Position numbers and translations under genes: made by a program. This document shows, piece by piece, positions 18,739-26,969 of a stretch of DNA of 64,000 bases. Under the pieces are notes generated by a model. The model made no database searches. It worked only from the letters and a program-made list of their open reading frames with translations, and had not been told where the DNA came from. Origin of the DNA: Psychrobacillus sp. FSL K6-2836 (GTDB lineage: Bacteria; Bacillota; Bacilli; Bacillales_A; Planococcaceae). Where the stretch lies: positions 3,844,001-3,908,000 of the forward strand of contig NZ_JBBOOM010000001.1 in NCBI RefSeq assembly GCF_038003085.1. The letters run 5' to 3'. Every line of letters starts with the position of its first letter. Position 1 is the stretch's first letter.

Positions 18739-19497
18739 ATGCAAAATGTTAAGGAAATATCAAATGATGTAGTGAATGTATTAAAAGATAAAATTCAAGT
18801 TATTAAAACCGATGAAAGTTCGATTTATTTAGTCGGACCGATTCGTTTGCCAGTAAATTTAAATGGGAATACGGTTATATTCCAGTGGTATAGCTGGTTA
18901 AATAGTAATGAATATACTGAGGATATTGGTCAAATTATCAACAATTTATCCTCCTCTAACTTAGCGGAATACCAACAGTCCAGTGTGTTAGTTTATGGAG
19001 ATTTTAAAGAGACAGAGGAGTCACTAATTCGCATGCATTCCATTTGCCATACAGGTGATATTTTTGGCAGTAAGCGTTGTGACTGTGGTTTCCAATTAAA
19101 ACAGTCGATGCAAATGATTGTTGATAACGGGGCAGGAGCATTATTCTATTTAGCAAACCATGAAGGTAGAGGAATTGGCCTTTTCAGTAAAGCAATGGCC
19201 TATATACTACAGGAAAATGGTTCGGATACAGTGGATGCCAATGAAAAACTTGGTTTTGTGGATGATTCTAGAAATTACGGTGATGCAATCGAAGTTTTAA
19301 AAGTATTGCGCACGAAACCAGTTACATTAATAACGAATAATCCCAAAAAAGTAAAAGCATTAAAGGACGCAGGTTTATCTGTAGCGGGACGTACACCATT
19401 ATGGGGGGATGTGTCGGAATTCAATGAGAATTACTTACACACGAAAATAAATCGCTCAGGACATATGGAGGAAGAAGGTACTTTTCAAAATGACTAG
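18739..19497 (+). CDS. GTP cyclohydrolase II homologue (RibA-like, no DHBP synthase domain)
   Basis: 252 residues. The zinc site of GTP cyclohydrolase II is intact (Cys103, Cys114, Cys116 in HSICHTGDIFGSKRCDCGF), as are the catalytic HEGRGIGL loop and the closing ANEKLGFVDDSRNYGDA segment. The reaction opens GTP to 2,5-diamino-6-ribosylamino-pyrimidinone phosphate, the start of riboflavin synthesis. Unlike the usual bifunctional RibBA of Bacilli, there is no DHBP synthase domain; instead about 90 N-terminal residues of unclear role precede the catalytic part. It overlaps ribD by 8 bp. It may be a second or pathway-specific copy, since a complete rib operon is not seen here. Confidence 0.85.
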   Translation: MQNVKEISNDVVNVLKDKIQVIKTDESSIYLVGPIRLPVNLNGNTVIFQWYSWLNSNEYTEDIGQIINNLSSSNLAEYQQSSVLVYGDFKETEESLIRMHSICHTGDIFGSKRCDCGFQLKQSMQMIVDNGAGALFYLANHEGRGIGLFSKAMAYILQENGSDTVDANEKLGFVDDSRNYGDAIEVLKVLRTKPVTLITNNPKKVKALKDAGLSVAGRTPLWGDVSEFNENYLHTKINRSGHMEEEGTFQND

Positions 19498-20581
19498 TCA
19501 TGCATTTTACATGGATCTTGCACTGCAAAATGCTCGTGCTATGAAAGGGCAAACAGATCCGAATCCATTAGTAGGAGCAGTTATCGTAAATGATAATCGA
19601 ATTGTTGGCATAGGTGCACATATGAAACCCGGTGAGCCCCACGCGGAAATTCATGCTATTAGAATGGCGGGGGAACATGCCAAGGGTGCTACAATCTATG
19701 TGACACTTGAACCCTGTTCGCATCACGGAAGAACAGGTCCTTGTGCAGAAGCAATTGTAGAGGCTGGTATTGAAACGGTTGTTATTGCGACGCTCGATCC
19801 AAATCCAATCGTATCTGGACGAGGTGTTAAAATTCTAAAAGATGCAGGAATTCAAGTAATTTCAGGCATTCAAGAGCAAGCTTCTCAAAAGATGAACGAA
19901 GTATTCAATAAATTTATCGTAACGGAAAAACCTTTTGTCACATTGAAATCAGGTATAACGCTAGATGGTAAAATCGCTACACACACTGCTCATAGTAAAT
20001 GGATTACATCGGCAGATGCACGTGAGGATGTTCATCATCTTAGAAATGAGAATTTGGCCATTTTAGTTGGTGTTAATACAGTTATAGAGGATAATCCCGA
20101 GCTGACTACTCGTATTGAAAATGGACGTAATCCGATACGTATAGTCCTGGACTCCACATTAAAGATCCCATTAGATGCAAAGCTCGTTACGGATAATTTA
20201 GCAGAAACATGGATTTTCACAAGTGCTAATTATGATAACGATAAAAAAGAGAAGCTTGTAAATGAAGGAGTTCGTATTTTCCATACAACGGATTCTAATC
20301 ATGTTAATGTACAAGAAGTCGTTCAATTATTAGGTGAAAACTCTATCTCCTCGTTATTGATTGAAGGTGGGGGCACGATTAATGCAGCGTTTTTGGAGAA
20401 CCACTTAATCGATAAAGCCGTTATTTATATTGCACCTAAACTAATTGGTGGCAAAAATGCTCCTACATTTATGGAAGGTAGCGGTATCGACTTAATGAGT
20501 GATGCGGTTGAGCTAGTTGATACGGATATTCAAAAAATAGGAAAAGACTTTAAGTTTGTTGGCTATCCAACTTACAAATAA
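19490..20581 (+). CDS. ribD: Bifunctional riboflavin deaminase/reductase RibD
   Basis: 363 residues. The N-terminal deaminase domain has zinc ligands and the catalytic glutamate (His51, Glu53, Cys76, Cys85; PHAEIHA and EPCSHHGRTGPC). The C-terminal half is a DHFR-like NADPH reductase (from about residue 145: KPFVTLKSGITLDGKIAT, and LLIEGGGTINAAFL). It carries out the second and third steps of riboflavin synthesis. The start overlaps the upstream cyclohydrolase gene by 8 bp. ribE and ribH are not adjacent, and no FMN riboswitch is seen, so this pair is regulated differently from the classic rib operon. Confidence 0.94.
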   Translation: MTSHAFYMDLALQNARAMKGQTDPNPLVGAVIVNDNRIVGIGAHMKPGEPHAEIHAIRMAGEHAKGATIYVTLEPCSHHGRTGPCAEAIVEAGIETVVIATLDPNPIVSGRGVKILKDAGIQVISGIQEQASQKMNEVFNKFIVTEKPFVTLKSGITLDGKIATHTAHSKWITSADAREDVHHLRNENLAILVGVNTVIEDNPELTTRIENGRNPIRIVLDSTLKIPLDAKLVTDNLAETWIFTSANYDNDKKEKLVNEGVRIFHTTDSNHVNVQEVVQLLGENSISSLLIEGGGTINAAFLENHLIDKAVIYIAPKLIGGKNAPTFMEGSGIDLMSDAVELVDTDIQKIGKDFKFVGYPTYK

Positions 20582-20607
20582 GGTGTAATAGATGAGGGAT
20601 AAAAAAA

Positions 20608-21192
20608 ATGAAATTTGGTTTTGATATTGACGATACATTGATCAATCTAAGAGAGCATGCTTTTCATATTTATAACGAAAAGTTAGGACAACAAGTGGCA
20701 ATAGATAAGTTTCATGCATTAGATAAAGTAGAAATACATGAACTGTTCGGGATGTCCGATGAAGCAGGTTCAAAAATGTGGAATGAAACATTGGAACAAA
20801 TATATTACACGAATTGTCCTACTTATTCAGATGCTGTAGAAACGTTAGTTACGCTACAGGAACAGGGGCATGAGGTTTACTATATTACGGCTAGACCAGC
20901 AGAGCACAGAGAAAAAACGATGAAATGGCTAGTTGAACAGGGTTTCCCGGTCGATGAAGAGAGATTTTATTGTGGTATGAAAGATCAAGCTAAAGTGAAT
21001 ATTATTCGAGACTTACAGTTGGATTATTATTTCGACGACAAGCCCGATGTATTAAATACATTGACGGATGATACATTACAGGTATTTGTAAAAACGCAAT
21101 CGTATAACCAACATCTAACTATTCCAAGGCTTACGAATTGGTCGGAACTAAAACAGATTATAGAAGAAAACGAACATGAAAAGCAATTCTAA
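20608..21192 (+). CDS. HAD-type 5'-nucleotidase (YqfW-like)
   Basis: 194 residues of the HAD superfamily. Motif I FDIDDTL (Asp6 nucleophile, Asp8 acid/base), motif II ITARPAEHR near residue 95, a conserved lysine in DQAKVNI and motif III DYYFDDKPDVLN. The pattern matches the 5'(3')-deoxyribonucleotidase group that includes B. subtilis YqfW, which would dephosphorylate (deoxy)nucleoside monophosphates or a related small phosphate. It follows ribD by 26 bp and may share its transcript; a phosphatase removing a riboflavin-pathway phosphate is an attractive but unproven idea. Substrate not resolved. Confidence 0.8.
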   Translation: MKFGFDIDDTLINLREHAFHIYNEKLGQQVAIDKFHALDKVEIHELFGMSDEAGSKMWNETLEQIYYTNCPTYSDAVETLVTLQEQGHEVYYITARPAEHREKTMKWLVEQGFPVDEERFYCGMKDQAKVNIIRDLQLDYYFDDKPDVLNTLTDDTLQVFVKTQSYNQHLTIPRLTNWSELKQIIEENEHEKQF

Positions 21193-21255
21193 GGTGAAAT
21201 ATGTTCTATCCCTTTTGTTCGATTCATAAGTTGTCCTATAGAAGGAGGATGACTT

Positions 21256-21846
21256 ATGGCAACAAGAACATGGGATGTAAAAGAACAATTTCGATTTCCG
21301 CAAAGCTTCGGAGTTCCAATGGAAATTAAAAATGTAGCAGTAACTCCTCAATGCGAAGTCGCTGAGAAGGAGGATTTTATCCAAGTAGTTGGTATATACC
21401 ACATCACTTGCCACGTTAAGTTTGAGGAAGGTGAACAAGAACATCATGCTACTAGCGAATTCACGGAAATTGAAGATTTAGATTTGCAAGGTGAGGTCGG
21501 TTATTTCGAGTATGCTGTACCAATGAGTATTGAGATTGGTAGAGACAAATTAAAAGAAGGTTCCAAGCCTACAGTTCATGTGAACCATATTAACTCGAAA
21601 CCAACACCGGAAATGGCTATTGAAGTAGGATGGACAGTACACTGTGATTACGAGGAAGCTCCAGAACCTGAACCAGTTGAACCTCTTATAGAATTAGAAA
21701 GTCCAAATCCTGCTGAGCCAATGGAAGTGAAAAATCCTAAAGGCGATGAATTTGAACTCCAATTTATATTGGATTTAGATGATGGGTACTCGAAGCTTTC
21801 ATTCCCCTCAAATAATGTTTTTGTAAAACAAAAAGCAGATGAGTAG
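21256..21846 (+). CDS. SpoVID N-terminal-domain-like protein without LysM
   Basis: 196 residues with a strong ribosome site GAAGGAGGA before ATG 21256. Beta-rich acidic sequence; residues 1-135 resemble the N-terminal coat-encasement domain of SpoVID (order of short strands, a YFEYAVPMSIEIGRDKL segment, and EVGWTVHCDYE before the acidic-proline linker EAPEPEPVEPL). The position between hemL and valS is exactly that of spoVID in B. subtilis. However, the protein ends at 196 residues and lacks the long acidic middle and C-terminal LysM of SpoVID. No Cys-rich or signal sequence. I call it SpoVID-like from layout and weak similarity; it could be another coat morphogenetic protein. Its 3' end overlaps a convergent small gene. 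Confidence 0.55.
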   Translation: MATRTWDVKEQFRFPQSFGVPMEIKNVAVTPQCEVAEKEDFIQVVGIYHITCHVKFEEGEQEHHATSEFTEIEDLDLQGEVGYFEYAVPMSIEIGRDKLKEGSKPTVHVNHINSKPTPEMAIEVGWTVHCDYEEAPEPEPVEPLIELESPNPAEPMEVKNPKGDEFELQFILDLDDGYSKLSFPSNNVFVKQKADE

Positions 21847-21999
21847 TAATAGTACCAACAAGAGGAAATCCCAAGTGGTAGGCACAATTAGTACACGTAT
21901 TAATTGAAAACCACAAATAGGAATACTTATATGCTTACAGTAGAAACGTGTTTTACGTAACCATTCAGGCAACAGATATGGATTATATCCTTTTCTCAT
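21808..21999 (-). CDS. Small membrane protein, 63 aa
   Basis: A short minus-strand gene with an excellent ribosome site (AAAGGAGA 7 nt before ATG). The protein starts MRKGYNPYLLPEWLRKTRFYC, then an amphipathic stretch and one clear transmembrane segment near the C-terminus (FLLLVLLLLICFLF). Its last 39 bp overlap the 3' end of the convergent SpoVID-like gene. The N-terminal cluster of Tyr, Pro, Trp and basic residues and single TM resemble conserved small Bacillales proteins of unknown role, but I cannot name a family. The ribosome site and composition make it more credible than a chance frame. Confidence 0.6.
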   Translation of the reverse strand: MRKGYNPYLLPEWLRKTRFYCKHISIPICGFQLIRVLIVPTTWDFLLLVLLLLICFLFYKNII

Positions 22000-22026
22000 T
22001 GTATTTCTCCTTTCACCATACTAGAC

Positions 22027-22056
22027 TTGACGACATATAATAAAATCCTTTACAAT
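22027..22056 (+). promoter_or_regulatory. Sigma-A promoter of valS
   Basis: TTGACG at 22027-22032 and TACAAT at 22051-22056 with an 18-bp spacer, starting transcription just ahead of the T-box leader. Confidence 0.7.
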
Positions 22057-22062
22057 AGGAAC

Positions 22063-22320
22063 AATGTAAATAGTGATGCGATGAATGGGAAGAGTAAAAT
22101 GATTTGGTTTTCAAAAGAAAGGAAACAATTTGCTGAAATGTTTCTGTTAACCACCATTTGAAGGTAGCCCACGAGCAGTATTTGTGAACCTAGAGTAGCA
22201 AATGCCGGTTTGAAGCCGTTATCGAATTGAGAGCGTGATGCGTTTTATTAGCATTCGCGAATAAAGGTGGTACCGCGAACAAACTCCTTCGTCCTTTAAT
22301 GACGATAGGAGTTTTTTTAT
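22063..22320 (+). ncRNA. T-box leader (valine, specifier GUA) upstream of valS
   Basis: A complete T-box. Stem I: TGGG (22086-22089) pairs with CCCA (22168-22171) and AAATG (22097-22101) with CATTT (22155-22159), enclosing AGAGTA on one side and GAAGGTAG on the other. In that specifier loop, GTA at 22164-22166 is a valine codon. The T-box bulge AAAGGTGGTACCGCG is at 22263-22277; its UGGU can pair with the ACCA end of uncharged tRNA(Val). A terminator stem ACTCCT/AGGAGT with a T-run ends at about 22319. Uncharged tRNA(Val) should allow read-through into valS. Confidence 0.93.
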
Positions 22321-22344
22321 ATTCTTTTTTAGGAGGAACAGACA

Positions 22345-24987
22345 ATGACAAACGAAACAACGATGTCCACAAAGTATGATCCGCAGTCGATTGAAAAGGG
22401 TCGGTATGAATGGTGGCTAGAAGGAAAATACTTCGAAGCTCATCCAGAAAGCGATAAAGAACCTTATACAATCGTAATTCCACCTCCAAATGTAACGGGT
22501 AAACTACATTTAGGTCATGCGTGGGATACTACATTACAAGATATTATTATTCGCATGAAACGTATGCAAGGATATGATGCGTTATGGCTGCCAGGTATGG
22601 ACCATGCAGGTATCGCAACACAAGCAAAAGTAGAGGAAAAACTACGTTCTGAAAACATCACACGATATGATTTAGGTCGCGAAAAATTTGTCGAAGAAAC
22701 ATGGAAGTGGAAAGAAGAATATGCTGGTCATATTCGTGCACAATGGGCAAAACTTGGACTTGGCTTAGATTACTCACGCGAGCGCTTCACTTTAGATGAA
22801 GGATTATCAAATGCAGTTAAGGAAGTATTCGTAAAGCTATACAACAAAGGTTTGATCTACCGTGGCGAATACATTATCAACTGGGATCCAGCAACTAAAA
22901 CAGCTCTTTCAGATATTGAAGTAATTCACAAAGATGTACAGGGTGCATTCTATCATATGCATTACCCACTTGCAGATGGTACTGGTTCTATCGATGTTGC
23001 AACCACAAGACCAGAAACAATGCTGGGTGATACGGCAGTTGCAGTACATCCAGAGGATGATCGTTACAAGCATTTAATCGGAAAAACAGTAAAGCTTCCG
23101 ATTATTGGTCGAGAAATCCCGATTGTTGGTGATGATTACGTAGATATGGAATTTGGAAGTGGAGCAGTTAAAATTACACCGGCACATGACCCAAATGACT
23201 TTGAAATTGGAAACCGTCATAACCTGCAACGTATTCTAGTGATGAATGAAGACGGAACGATGAATAAAAACGCTGCATCCTATGATGGCATGGATCGTTT
23301 TGAATGCCGTAAACAAATCGTAAAAGATTTACAAGATGCAGGTATTCTATTTAAAATTGAAGAGCATATGCATTCTGTAGGGCATTCTGAACGTAGTGGA
23401 GCAGTGGTAGAGCCATATTTGTCTTTACAATGGTTCGTAAAAATGAAGCCACTTGCGGAAGAAACGATAAAACTTCAAGCTACAGAAGAAAAAGTAAACT
23501 TTGTTCCAGATCGTTTTGAAAAACAATATTTACACTGGATGGAAAACATTCATGACTGGTGTATTTCTCGCCAATTATGGTGGGGGCACCGTATTCCTGC
23601 ATGGTATCACAAAGAAACTGGTGAAGTATATGTTGGCCATGAAGCTCCTGCAGATGCGGAAAATTGGAATCAGGATAACGATGTTTTAGATACTTGGTTC
23701 TCCTCTGCACTATGGCCGTTTTCAACACTAGGCTGGCCAGATGCAGAAAACGAAGAGTTTAAAAAATATTATCCAACAAATACACTTGCAACTGGATATG
23801 ATATTTTAACTTTCTGGGTATCTCGCATGATTTTCCAAGGTATTGAGTTTACTGGTACACGTCCATTTAATGATGTATTAATTCACGGTCTTGTTCGTGC
23901 AGAAGATGGAAGTAAAATGTCTAAATCTCTTGGAAACGGGATTGACCCAATGGTTGTAATCGACCAATATGGTGCAGATTCCCTTCGTTACTTCTTGAGT
24001 ACTGGATCATCTCCTGGGCAGGATTTACGCTACTCTACAGAAAAAGTAGAAGCTGTATGGAACTTTGCCAACAAAATTTGGAATGCATCTCGTTTTGCAT
24101 TAATGAACATGGATGGCTTGAAATTTGAAGAGATCAATTTAGATGGTAAAAAATCTGTTGCGGATGCCTGGATTCTTACGCGTTTAAATGAAACGATTGA
24201 GCAAGTAACAAGACTTTCTGAACGCTATGAATTCGGTGAAGTTGGTCGTGCCCTTTATAACTTCATTTGGGATGATTTCTGTGACTGGTATATCGAAATG
24301 GCGAAACTTCCGCTTAACGGGGAAGATGAAGCAGCGAAAAATATGACACGTTCTGTGCTAGCTTATGTTTTAGACAATACTATGCGTCTATTACATCCAT
24401 TTATGCCATTTATCACTGAAGAAATTTGGCAAAACCTTCCGCATGAAGGAGAGTCAATTACAGTGGCTGCTTGGCCGACTGTTAACGAATCCCTTTCCAA
24501 TAAAGAAGAAGCGGACAATATGAAATTACTTTCTGAAATTATCCGTTCCGTACGTAATATTCGTTCGGAAGTACAAACGCCAATGAGCAAGAAAGTTCCA
24601 TTATACGTTTCGGCGAAGGATGCGAATACATTAGCAGTATTAGAAGCAAATGCTAAGTATCTAGAGCGTTTCTGTAATCCAGAACCACTTGTAATTGGTT
24701 TAGATTTAGATGCACCTAGTCAATCAATGTCGGCAGTAGTTACTGGAGCGGTTTTATATCTACCACTACAAGGACTAATTGATATAGAAGCCGAGAAAGC
24801 TCGTTTAACGAAAGAGCTAGAAAAATGGGCTAAGGAAGTAAAACTAGTTCAAGGAAAACTATCCAATGAGCGCTTCGTTTCTAAAGCACCAGAGGCAGTA
24901 GTTGCAGAAGAACGTGCAAAAGAGGCTGACTATCTAGAAAAACACGCATCTGTATTGAAGCGTATGGAAGAATTGAATAATCTATAA
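22345..24987 (+). CDS. valS: Valyl-tRNA synthetase
   Basis: 880 residues, class I aminoacyl-tRNA synthetase. HLGH of the HIGH signature is at 55-58 and KMSKS near residue 525. The editing domain between them contains [15 protein letters not shown], which clears mischarged threonine. The C-terminal coiled-coil tRNA-binding arm (around residues 810-880) ends the protein. ATG 22345 follows TAGGAGGA. Expression is governed by the T-box in front. A terminator lies right after the stop, so valS is not co-transcribed with folC here, unlike the tight arrangement in B. subtilis. Confidence 0.98.
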   Translation: MTNETTMSTKYDPQSIEKGRYEWWLEGKYFEAHPESDKEPYTIVIPPPNVTGKLHLGHAWDTTLQDIIIRMKRMQGYDALWLPGMDHAGIATQAKVEEKLRSENITRYDLGREKFVEETWKWKEEYAGHIRAQWAKLGLGLDYSRERFTLDEGLSNAVKEVFVKLYNKGLIYRGEYIINWDPATKTALSDIEVIHKDVQGAFYHMHYPLADGTGSIDVATTRPETMLGDTAVAVHPEDDRYKHLIGKTVKLPIIGREIPIVGDDYVDMEFGSGAVKITPAHDPNDFEIGNRHNLQRILVMNEDGTMNKNAASYDGMDRFECRKQIVKDLQDAGILFKIEEHMHSVGHSERSGAVVEPYLSLQWFVKMKPLAEETIKLQATEEKVNFVPDRFEKQYLHWMENIHDWCISRQLWWGHRIPAWYHKETGEVYVGHEAPADAENWNQDNDVLDTWFSSALWPFSTLGWPDAENEEFKKYYPTNTLATGYDILTFWVSRMIFQGIEFTGTRPFNDVLIHGLVRAEDGSKMSKSLGNGIDPMVVIDQYGADSLRYFLSTGSSPGQDLRYSTEKVEAVWNFANKIWNASRFALMNMDGLKFEEINLDGKKSVADAWILTRLNETIEQVTRLSERYEFGEVGRALYNFIWDDFCDWYIEMAKLPLNGEDEAAKNMTRSVLAYVLDNTMRLLHPFMPFITEEIWQNLPHEGESITVAAWPTVNESLSNKEEADNMKLLSEIIRSVRNIRSEVQTPMSKKVPLYVSAKDANTLAVLEANAKYLERFCNPEPLVIGLDLDAPSQSMSAVVTGAVLYLPLQGLIDIEAEKARLTKELEKWAKEVKLVQGKLSNERFVSKAPEAVVAEERAKEADYLEKHASVLKRMEELNNL

Positions 24988-24992
24988 GAATG

Positions 24993-25028
24993 GAGCGTGC
25001 ACCTATTAACTTGGGTGCTCGTTTTTTT
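24993..25028 (+). terminator. Rho-independent terminator of valS
   Basis: CG-t-GCACC pairs with GGTGC-t-CG (one mismatch) around a loop of about 10 nt, followed by a run of seven T. Confidence 0.75.
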
Positions 25029-25049
25029 ATAGGAGAAGAAGTACTCCAG

Positions 25050-25169
25050 ATTCAAGCGATATTACGTGACATTCGTGTGATTTTTCATTTCATTCAGGTG
25101 ATACTCATTCATATTCTAGTGATTTTTCTCCACATTCAAGTGATTCTCGGAAACATTCGTGTGTTTCCG
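25050..25169. repeat. 21-bp direct-repeat array (array 1, about 6 units)
   Basis: Units start with ATTC at 25050, 25071, 25092, 25113, 25134 and 25155, an exact 21-bp period, the last one partial. A typical unit is ATTCaAGTGATT followed by TTTCTCCAC. The complement reads ATCACTnGAAT, the same core as array 2 at 55263. There is no spacer between units. The array lies between the valS terminator and a bidirectional terminator. The reading frame through it (24990-25199) is only a product of the 21-bp period. Confidence 0.85.
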
Positions 25170-25180
25170 ATTCAAATGCA

Positions 25181-25217
25181 AAAAAGAGAGGACGATTAAA
25201 TCTCGTCGCTCTCTTTT
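25181..25217. terminator. Bidirectional terminator
   Basis: AAAAAGAGAGGACGA pairs with TCGTCGCTCTCTTTTT (one bulged base) and has A/T runs on both sides, so it works on both strands. It overlaps the last codons of the minus-strand ATP-grasp gene and probably terminates that operon. Confidence 0.85.
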
Positions 25218-26008
25218 TTGGTGAGTTTATTATGAATGTATTCCATAATAGGCTTTGCGATATCCTTCTTAGTCGTTTCAAAATATGATCTTGCTCCAAC
25301 GGGATCTTCTATTTCATTGAAAAGCCAGCTCCCATCAGGTAAGAGGAGAAAATCGATGCCAATATAATCACTTTTAAGTGCTTTAGCTATTTTCTCTACA
25401 GCTGCAATTTGCTGTGAGTCTAGCGTGTATTTTTCAACTGTTCCACCTAAAGTGAAGTTGGACTTAAAGCTATCTTTTGGCCCAGTTCTTTTTACAGCTC
25501 CCAGTACTTCCTTACCGAGCATGAATACACGAACATCAGTAGCATTTGTTTCGATATACTGTTGAGCGATAATCGTATTTTCAGAACATGTATTCAAAAA
25601 TGAAGTTGCTTCTTTTTCCGTGTGAACTAATTCGACTTGTTTTCCGCCATGACCGTCAATTGTTTTTAATACGATAGGATATTCGTTTATATCAGAAACT
25701 GTTGTTATTTTTTTAGTTGGAACTGTTGCAATACCGAGAAGCTGTACAAGCTGTATTGCCTTTAATTTGTCATTGGCAACGACATTCACTTCTGCGCGAT
25801 TGAACATTGGTATATTTCTTTGTTCTAATTCCTTTGATAATTGCGGATTTCTTGTGCGGAACACTATAAAATCCGCTTCTGGAATCGGATCCTGATCATC
25901 TACTACAGTTAATGTATGTTCGTGAACACTTGCAGCATTTATTAATCGGTCAATAAAGCTTTGATTGCGCTCTATCTCCGCTTTTTCATATATGAGTAAC
26001 CCTTTCAT
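25196..26008 (-). CDS. RimK-like ATP-grasp protein, second gene of tandem pair
   Basis: 270 residues. ATP-grasp fold: a pre-grasp N-terminal part, the glycine-rich loop TIDGHGGKQVELV near residues 117-129, the QQYIE strand, DVRVFMLG, and the metal-binding C-terminal DFLLLPDGSWLFNEIEDPVGAR. The Asn-Glu-Ile-Glu-Asp form of the last motif fits the RimK/YheCD-type ATP-grasp ligases, which join a carboxylate to an amine through an acylphosphate. No signal peptide. Its ATG overlaps the stop of the upstream ATP-grasp gene by 4 bp, so the two are translationally coupled. Substrate unknown; a peptide or amino-acid ligase is the family expectation. Confidence 0.8.
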   Translation of the reverse strand: MKGLLIYEKAEIERNQSFIDRLINAASVHEHTLTVVDDQDPIPEADFIVFRTRNPQLSKELEQRNIPMFNRAEVNVVANDKLKAIQLVQLLGIATVPTKKITTVSDINEYPIVLKTIDGHGGKQVELVHTEKEATSFLNTCSENTIIAQQYIETNATDVRVFMLGKEVLGAVKRTGPKDSFKSNFTLGGTVEKYTLDSQQIAAVEKIAKALKSDYIGIDFLLLPDGSWLFNEIEDPVGARSYFETTKKDIAKPIMEYIHNKLTKKESDEI

Positions 26009-26883
26009 ACAACAGCTGCTCCAACTTTTGACAGAATATATTCTATCATTGCATCCCCAACATTAATCCCTGTTACATTATAGATGTTACGGATGTGGGC
26101 TACGCCATTTACTTCACAAACAAGCGGTTCTTCATCGTCCCCAAACAATAAGTCCACTCCTGCAAATTCTGCTTGTAAAGCTTCAGCAGCTTGAATTGCT
26201 ACATCTTTTTGTCTCTGTGTGAGAATAATAGGGGAAGCAGAACCCCCATTTGTAATATTGGCACGGAAATCTGTTTGGGATTCACGAAGCATACAAGCAA
26301 CTACTTGCCCACCAACAACATTTACACGGATATCTCTACCTCTACTATTTTCGATAAATTGCTGGAAGACATACTCTACACCTGCGAGTTCCTCCACTTT
26401 CGCAAAGAACTGCTCCCTTGTTTCTATTAAATACACTTTCATACCAAATGAGCCATGTGCTTCTTTAATAATCATAGGTAATGGAATGGTTTGGAGCACC
26501 TGCTCGAAATAGCCTGACTCTTCGATAGAAAAACCAGGATATACTTTTGGTGCGATAATCGTCATAGGCATAGGCACTCCAGCATTTGCCAGCTTCATAT
26601 ACTGCCTTGCTTTGTTATCACAAATTTCAATCACATTTGGATCATTAAATACTGGTATACCCTCATTTTTCAAATACTGGGCAAGCAAAATATCTTTATC
26701 AAGAAACACGACAAAATCGGGTTTGGCATGTAACTTTTGCTGGACATTCATCAGCACTTCATAATTTTTCACTAAAATAGCATGAATATCATGTCGGTCC
26801 GCAGCTTCCTTTACTAGAAGTGCTTGATCGATAAATTTATCATGTGTAAGACTACCGTTGTAAATGACCCAACATGTTTGCAT
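26005..26883 (-). CDS. RimK-like ATP-grasp protein, first gene of tandem pair
   Basis: 292 residues. N-terminal pre-grasp domain (CWVIYNGSLTHDKFIDQA), conserved FNDP and DNKARQYMKLANAGVPMPMT, lysine-bearing MIIKEAHGSFGMKVYL loop, RDIRVNVVGG, the basic MLRESQTDFRANITNGGSA loop typical of RimK, and C-terminal metal ligands in EVNGVAHIRNIYNVTGINV. The ExN motif is intact, so an active ligase is likely. Start ATG at 26883 follows GGAGGTC. It is divergent from folC, sharing an 86-bp intergenic region, and overlaps the next gene by 4 bp. Members ligate amino acids such as glutamate to proteins or small molecules; the substrate here is unknown. Confidence 0.83.
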   Translation of the reverse strand: MQTCWVIYNGSLTHDKFIDQALLVKEAADRHDIHAILVKNYEVLMNVQQKLHAKPDFVVFLDKDILLAQYLKNEGIPVFNDPNVIEICDNKARQYMKLANAGVPMPMTIIAPKVYPGFSIEESGYFEQVLQTIPLPMIIKEAHGSFGMKVYLIETREQFFAKVEELAGVEYVFQQFIENSRGRDIRVNVVGGQVVACMLRESQTDFRANITNGGSASPIILTQRQKDVAIQAAEALQAEFAGVDLLFGDDEEPLVCEVNGVAHIRNIYNVTGINVGDAMIEYILSKVGAAVV

Positions 26884-26969
26884 AATGAATGACCTCCACT
26901 AGTACGTGTTATAATGTGTTCACAAGAAGTTTAGCACGAAATTTAATCAGACGGAATAGGGTGAACTGC

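Noticed and set aside
25050-25169. CRISPR array
   Set aside because: Repeats are contiguous with no spacers, degenerate, and there are no cas genes in the window; the same holds for the arrays at 49308 and 55263.
24990-25199. A 69-aa open frame with hydrophobic heptad pattern after valS
   Set aside because: The pattern comes from the 21-bp DNA repeat (7 codons per unit). No ribosome site, starts within the valS terminator region and ends in another terminator.
26191-26512. Open frames opposite the ATP-grasp genes
   Set aside because: They mirror the codon pattern of the real minus-strand gene and have no ribosome sites.
25196-26883. Natural-product biosynthetic cluster around the ATP-grasp pair
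   Set aside because: There is no precursor peptide, carrier, tailoring enzyme or exporter linked; the neighbours are housekeeping genes.
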